Assembly: GCA_002842495.1 (NCBI GenBank)
Contig: PHDB01000006.1
Location: 1-64,000 of the forward strand
DNA length: 64,000 nucleotides
Direction: 5' to 3'
DNA from: Bacteroidetes bacterium HGW-Bacteroidetes-6
GTDB lineage: Bacteria; Bacteroidota; Bacteroidia; Bacteroidales; DTU049
Below the pieces are notes generated by a model, which ran no database searches, was not told the DNA's origin, and saw only the letters and a list, made by a program, of their open reading frames with translations. Every line of letters begins with the position of its first letter. Position 1 is the stretch's first letter. Positions 60,918 to 64,000 of the stretch are shown here, piece by piece. The position numbers and the translations under genes were made by a program.

Positions 60918-61415
60918 ATGAAAAAACTTTTTCTCTTTATCGGAATTGTTTTTGCAGGAACCATGATTGCATGCGGTCCTACCACAGACGACGCCATTAA
61001 ACACAATGACGGCATTGTTGCCGATCAGAAAAAACTTCTCGAAATGGAGAATGACTTTGTTAACACAATTGTTGACGGAGACGAAATCGCTGACATCAAG
61101 AAAGCTTATAAAGAATACAATGCTTTCATTGAAGAGACACTGAAGAAGTACGAAGACATGGACGAATTCGACAGCAACGATACTTTCAGAAAAGCTATGC
61201 TTGATCTTTTGAAAGAATTTCAGGATGTTGCCAACAACGAGTACAAAGAAATGGTTGACATTTACACCATGGATGCTGAAGATTTGACTGAAGACGACTT
61301 CACCCGCTGGGAAGAACTTGCTCAAATTGTTGAAGACAAAGAAGGCAAAGCAAACGACTCTTTCCTGGACAAGCAGAAAGAATTTGCAAAAGAATACAAC
61401 TTCACACTTGAATAG
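60918..61415 (+). CDS. Small helical lipoprotein, copy 1 of a tandem pair
   Basis: 165 residues; signal peptide ending in a lipobox (GTMIACGP, Cys19), so membrane-anchored. The mature part is acidic and almost all helical: DDAIKHNDGIVADQKKLLEM, AYKEYNAFIEETLKKYEDM, DTFRKAMLDLLKEFQDVANNEYKEM, EDDFTRWEELAQIVEDKEGKANDSFLDKQKEFA. The layout resembles LIC11966-type surface proteins, but I am not certain. The next gene is a clear paralogue of the same length. Function unknown. Confidence 0.75.
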   Translation: MKKLFLFIGIVFAGTMIACGPTTDDAIKHNDGIVADQKKLLEMENDFVNTIVDGDEIADIKKAYKEYNAFIEETLKKYEDMDEFDSNDTFRKAMLDLLKEFQDVANNEYKEMVDIYTMDAEDLTEDDFTRWEELAQIVEDKEGKANDSFLDKQKEFAKEYNFTLE

Positions 61416-61430
61416 AAGTTAATTTCATTA

Positions 61431-61464
61431 AAAAGGGCTGTCTTTTATAGACGGCCTTTTTTTT
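61431..61464 (+). terminator. Intrinsic terminator between the paired genes
   Basis: AAAAGGGCTGTC pairs imperfectly with GACGGCCTTTT around a short loop and is followed by a T-run of 8; the second paralogue must have its own promoter or depend on read-through. Confidence 0.8.
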
Positions 61465-61499
61465 AGTCAAAATTTTCAACTCATTAAAAAAAATGAAAA

Positions 61500-61997
61500 A
61501 TGAAAAAATTGCTGATTTTGCTATTCTCAATCATATTAGCTACAGGATTAAGCGCGCAAACTAAAGACCAGGCAATTGGTTTCAACGACAAAATCGTTGC
61601 CGACCAAAAGAAGATGCTGATTCTCGAAGATCATTTTATCACATCTATTATCAATGATATGGGAGGAGACACTATCCAGCTTGAATACGAAATATATTGT
61701 GACTTCATGCAGTATACTCTCGACAAGTACTCGAAGATGAAAAAATTCGACAAGAAGGACACTTTTCGTAAAGCTCTGATTGAACTCCTGACAAATTTTC
61801 TTCAAGTCGCAAAAACAGAGTACAAAGAAATGCTCGACATTTATGCTATTCCAACGGATAAGCTCACCGACGAACATTACAACAGATGGACCGAGCTCTC
61901 TAACATTATTGATAAAAAAGAAAACACATACAACGAAAGCTTTCTTGATGCACAAAAAGCTTTTGCCAGCGAATACAGCTTTTCTTTAGTCGATTAA
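61500..61997 (+). CDS. Small helical exported protein, copy 2 of the tandem pair
   Basis: 165 residues, same length as copy 1 and alignable over the full mature part: DQAIGFNDKIVADQKKMLIL, DFMQYTLDKYSKMKKFDKKDTFRKALIELL, VAKTEYKEMLDIYAIPTDKLTDEHYNRWTEL, NESFLDAQKAFASEYSFSL. Unlike copy 1 it has an ordinary signal peptide (LILLFSIILATGLSAQ) and no lipobox Cys, so it should be soluble in the periplasm or released. Net charge is more basic than copy 1. Function unknown. No exact TAnnTTTG box between terminator and ATG. Confidence 0.75.
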   Translation: MKKLLILLFSIILATGLSAQTKDQAIGFNDKIVADQKKMLILEDHFITSIINDMGGDTIQLEYEIYCDFMQYTLDKYSKMKKFDKKDTFRKALIELLTNFLQVAKTEYKEMLDIYAIPTDKLTDEHYNRWTELSNIIDKKENTYNESFLDAQKAFASEYSFSLVD

Positions 61998-62048
61998 GTC
62001 TTAATTACCTATTCAAATATTCGTTTACCATAAGCTTGCAAATATTTG

Positions 62049-62056
62049 TACTTTTG
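62049..62056 (+). promoter_or_regulatory. -7 box of the third small lipoprotein gene
   Basis: TACTTTTG, 28 nt before ATG 62085; the track start at 62046 overlaps the box and is rejected. Confidence 0.6.
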
Positions 62057-62084
62057 CTATCATCAATACAGAATACTTTCCTAT

Positions 62085-62657
62085 ATGAAATATTCACTCA
62101 TTCTCCTTTCTGCTCTCATTGTGTTCCTTTCTGCATGCGGCCCTTCCGACGAAACCAAAAAAGCTGCCAACGATGTTTTCAAAGAAACACATCGAAACGT
62201 AAACAATGTAATTGCAACCGACAGCAGCTATGCTTTGTGTATGCAATATTTATTGCGTGAAATTCAGGCTCCCGACTTAAAAAAAGCAAGGAAAAAAGTG
62301 CGTGAAATTACTGACAGCATCGGTCGTCTTGATATATATATCGAATCTCTCATCTCCGAAATAAATACGGCTTCCGCAACTATCGATTCAATGAACAGAA
62401 ATACGGAAAAATTCACGCTACTTGCTGCTGCTGACACCTTAATCGACAAGTACAACATGGTGGCTGCCAATATCTATACCAAAATAGCCAATCAGCTTCG
62501 GCATGTTTCGTTGCCGGTAAAAGATGCTGAATACACAATTGTACTGCAACTAACATATCAGGCCGATTCGATTCTGAATAGCTCGGTGGAACGTTTCAAC
62601 AATGAAAGTGCGGCCTTTTTCGAGGAATATTCCCTCAAAGACTTTAGCGAGAAATAA
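62085..62657 (+). CDS. Lipoprotein of unknown function
   Basis: Start 62085 ([20 protein letters not shown]), 190 residues, lipobox LSAC. The mature part is helical with many Ser/Thr/Asp/Asn and heptad-like spacing ([50 protein letters not shown]). It shares the ACGP lipobox context and small helical character with the 60918 gene but no clear alignment beyond that. Its 3' end overlaps the convergent aspS by 14 bp. Confidence 0.7.
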   Translation: MKYSLILLSALIVFLSACGPSDETKKAANDVFKETHRNVNNVIATDSSYALCMQYLLREIQAPDLKKARKKVREITDSIGRLDIYIESLISEINTASATIDSMNRNTEKFTLLAAADTLIDKYNMVAANIYTKIANQLRHVSLPVKDAEYTIVLQLTYQADSILNSSVERFNNESAAFFEEYSLKDFSEK

Positions 62658-64000
62658 GTTTAATATTCAATTCGTCGAGCTGCTGAGAGCTAACAGTTGA
62701 AGGAGCATCGGCCATCACATCACGACCCGAGTTATTTTTCGGAAAAGCAATAAATTCACGAATATTGTTCTGACCAGCCATCATAGCAACAAACCGGTCG
62801 AAACCAAAAGCAATTCCGCCGTGAGGAGGTGCTCCGAATTCAAATGCACCTAACAAAAATCCAAATTGCGCAGTAGCTTCTTCGTCGGAAAAGCCAAGTG
62901 CTTTAAACATCTGCATTTGCAAAACCCGGTCATGAATACGAATACTTCCGCCGCCAATTTCAACTCCGTTGATAACAAGATCGTAGGCATTTGCACGCAC
63001 TTTCCCCGGGTCAGTTAATAACATCTCAATATCATCGACCACAGGCGAAGTAAACGGATGGTGCATAGCGAAAAAGCGCTTTGCTTCATCGTCCCATTCA
63101 AGTAATGGAAAATCGACCACCCACAATGGAGCAAAATGATCTGGATTTCGTAATCCCTGGCGCGAACCTAATTCGAGACGAAGCTCTCCGGCAATTGAAA
63201 AAATATTCTTCTCGGCACCAGCTACAATAAGCATTAAATCGCCATCGGACGCATGACATTTGGTCTTCCAATCTTTAAGATCATTGGCTGAGAAAAATTT
63301 ATCGACCGACGATTTGGTTGTTCCGTCTGCGGCATATTTTACCCAAATCAGACCTGAGCCACCAATCTGCGGACGTTTGACCCAGTCAGTCAAATCGTCA
63401 ATCTGTTTACGTGTATATTCAGCTGCACCTTCCACAACCAAAGCCAATACACGATCTGCATTATCGAAAACCACAAAGCCTTTGTTTTTTGCCTGTTCGC
63501 TTATATCATTTATTTGCATTCCAAACCTGATGTCAGGTTTGTCGCTTCCATAAAGCGAAATAGCATCTGAATATGGCATGCGCATAAATGGGGGCAAATC
63601 AACATTGCGAATTGTTTTCAGCAAATGGCAAGTCAACTTTTCGAACATCACCAAGACATCTTCGCGTTCAACAAACGACATTTCGCAATCGATTTGCGTA
63701 AACTCGGGTTGACGATCGGCTCGTAAATCTTCGTCGCGGAAACATCGAACAATCTGAAAGTAACGATCGAAACCCGACACCATTAAAAGTTGTTTGTAGG
63801 TTTGCGGCGACTGAGGCAACGCATAAAATTGATTTTCGTTCATTCGCGAAGGCACAATAAAATCGCGAGCACCTTCAGGTGTACTACGAATAAGATAGGG
63901 TGTTTCAATTTCCAGAAAATCGACATCACTCAAAAACTTACGAATTTCGAGAGCCATCCGATGGCGAAGCATCACATTTTGCTGCAATGGATTGCGACGC
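62644..64000 (-). CDS. aspS: Aspartyl-tRNA synthetase, partial (N-terminus outside window)
   Basis: The reading frame is open through base 64000, beginning [16 protein letters not shown] in the window; the N-terminal anticodon-binding OB domain is outside. Class II synthetase motifs: [21 protein letters not shown], motif 2 [18 protein letters not shown], the GAD insertion domain (~residues 150-280 of the visible part), GGGSIRIHD, and motif 3 [13 protein letters not shown]. It charges tRNA-Asp. The GAD domain marks the bacterial type. The ATG given in the ORF track is actually an internal TTG; the true start is beyond the window. About 452 residues are visible. The 3' end overlaps the convergent lipoprotein gene by 14 bp. 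Confidence 0.95.
   Translation of the reverse strand, partial: RRNPLQQNVMLRHRMALEIRKFLSDVDFLEIETPYLIRSTPEGARDFIVPSRMNENQFYALPQSPQTYKQLLMVSGFDRYFQIVRCFRDEDLRADRQPEFTQIDCEMSFVEREDVLVMFEKLTCHLLKTIRNVDLPPFMRMPYSDAISLYGSDKPDIRFGMQINDISEQAKNKGFVVFDNADRVLALVVEGAAEYTRKQIDDLTDWVKRPQIGGSGLIWVKYAADGTTKSSVDKFFSANDLKDWKTKCHASDGDLMLIVAGAEKNIFSIAGELRLELGSRQGLRNPDHFAPLWVVDFPLLEWDDEAKRFFAMHHPFTSPVVDDIEMLLTDPGKVRANAYDLVINGVEIGGGSIRIHDRVLQMQMFKALGFSDEEATAQFGFLLGAFEFGAPPHGGIAFGFDRFVAMMAGQNNIREFIAFPKNNSGRDVMADAPSTVSSQQLDELNIKLISR

Noticed and set aside
1-64000. tRNA, rRNA, riboswitch, prophage or insertion sequence
   Set aside because: Gene-free regions were read for cloverleaf-like or conserved leader sequences and for transposase or integrase ORFs; none could be supported. 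This was by eye, so weak structured RNAs could be missed.

Overview
The window reads as chromosomal DNA of a member of the phylum Bacteroidota (class Bacteroidia is likely; I would not go lower). The sequence is AT-rich. Most genes are preceded by the Bacteroidota -7 promoter box TAnnTTTG instead of a -10 TATAAT. It carries type IX secretion/gliding components (GldB, SprA, a PorP/SprF-family protein), several large T9SS cargo proteins with type A or type B C-terminal sorting tails, and a SusC-style TonB-dependent receptor with a carboxypeptidase-regulatory-like N-terminus. A DUF1858 redox-disulfide protein hints at an anaerobic or facultative lifestyle. No rRNA, tRNA, CRISPR array, phage or intact insertion sequence was seen.

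Layout. 1-2066: 5' end of sppA, divergent from a class II aldolase overlapping a DUF1858 gene. 2088-12404: two mirror-image cassettes around a 450-bp gene-free region, each a small exported unknown protein followed by a giant modular T9SS cargo. 12491-15974: gldB, a divergent beta-barrel gene and glutamine-dependent nadE. 16079-21295: metG, a REP-like hairpin pair, and a dxs / unknown / radical SAM operon on the minus strand. 21621-24546: an ammonia-lyase-family (MIO) enzyme followed by three small membrane proteins. 24568-29815: a minus-strand operon of two T9SS adhesin-like proteins and a PorP/SprF partner. 30042-34633: a metal-handling island (HYC_CC_PP-like protein, TonB-dependent receptor, two HMA proteins) divergent from an outer-membrane barrel gene. 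34834-40422: a gingipain-type C25 peptidase, a SPOR protein and queA. 40574-47233: an accessory stretch with an M50-type membrane protease fused to TPRs, two S51-family hydrolases and an LA_2272-type surface-repeat protein. 47387-57115: malic enzyme, ruvA, sprA, gcvH. 57244-59572: three tandem TonB paralogues. 59569-64000: a U32 peptidase-family protein, three small exported or lipoproteins (two of them a tandem duplicate), and the 3' part of aspS.

How the parts work together. SprA is the outer-membrane translocon of the T9SS, GldB is an essential lipoprotein of the gliding/T9SS machinery in Flavobacterium, and the PorP/SprF-like protein is the usual partner of a type B cargo. The large modular proteins (2088, 8481, 25616, 28559, 34834) are cargo that would be exported and anchored on the surface or released. 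The TonB array and the TonB-dependent receptor belong to outer-membrane energy coupling. Housekeeping genes (fba, nadE, metG, dxs, queA, maeB-like, ruvA, gcvH, aspS) are interleaved. The most unusual items are the mirrored cassettes, the two-hairpin REP-like element, the AAB higher-order repeat in the type B adhesin, the triplicated TonB genes whose terminators were copied with them, the in-frame TGA just after the only nearby ATG of sprA, and the protease/S51 stretch.
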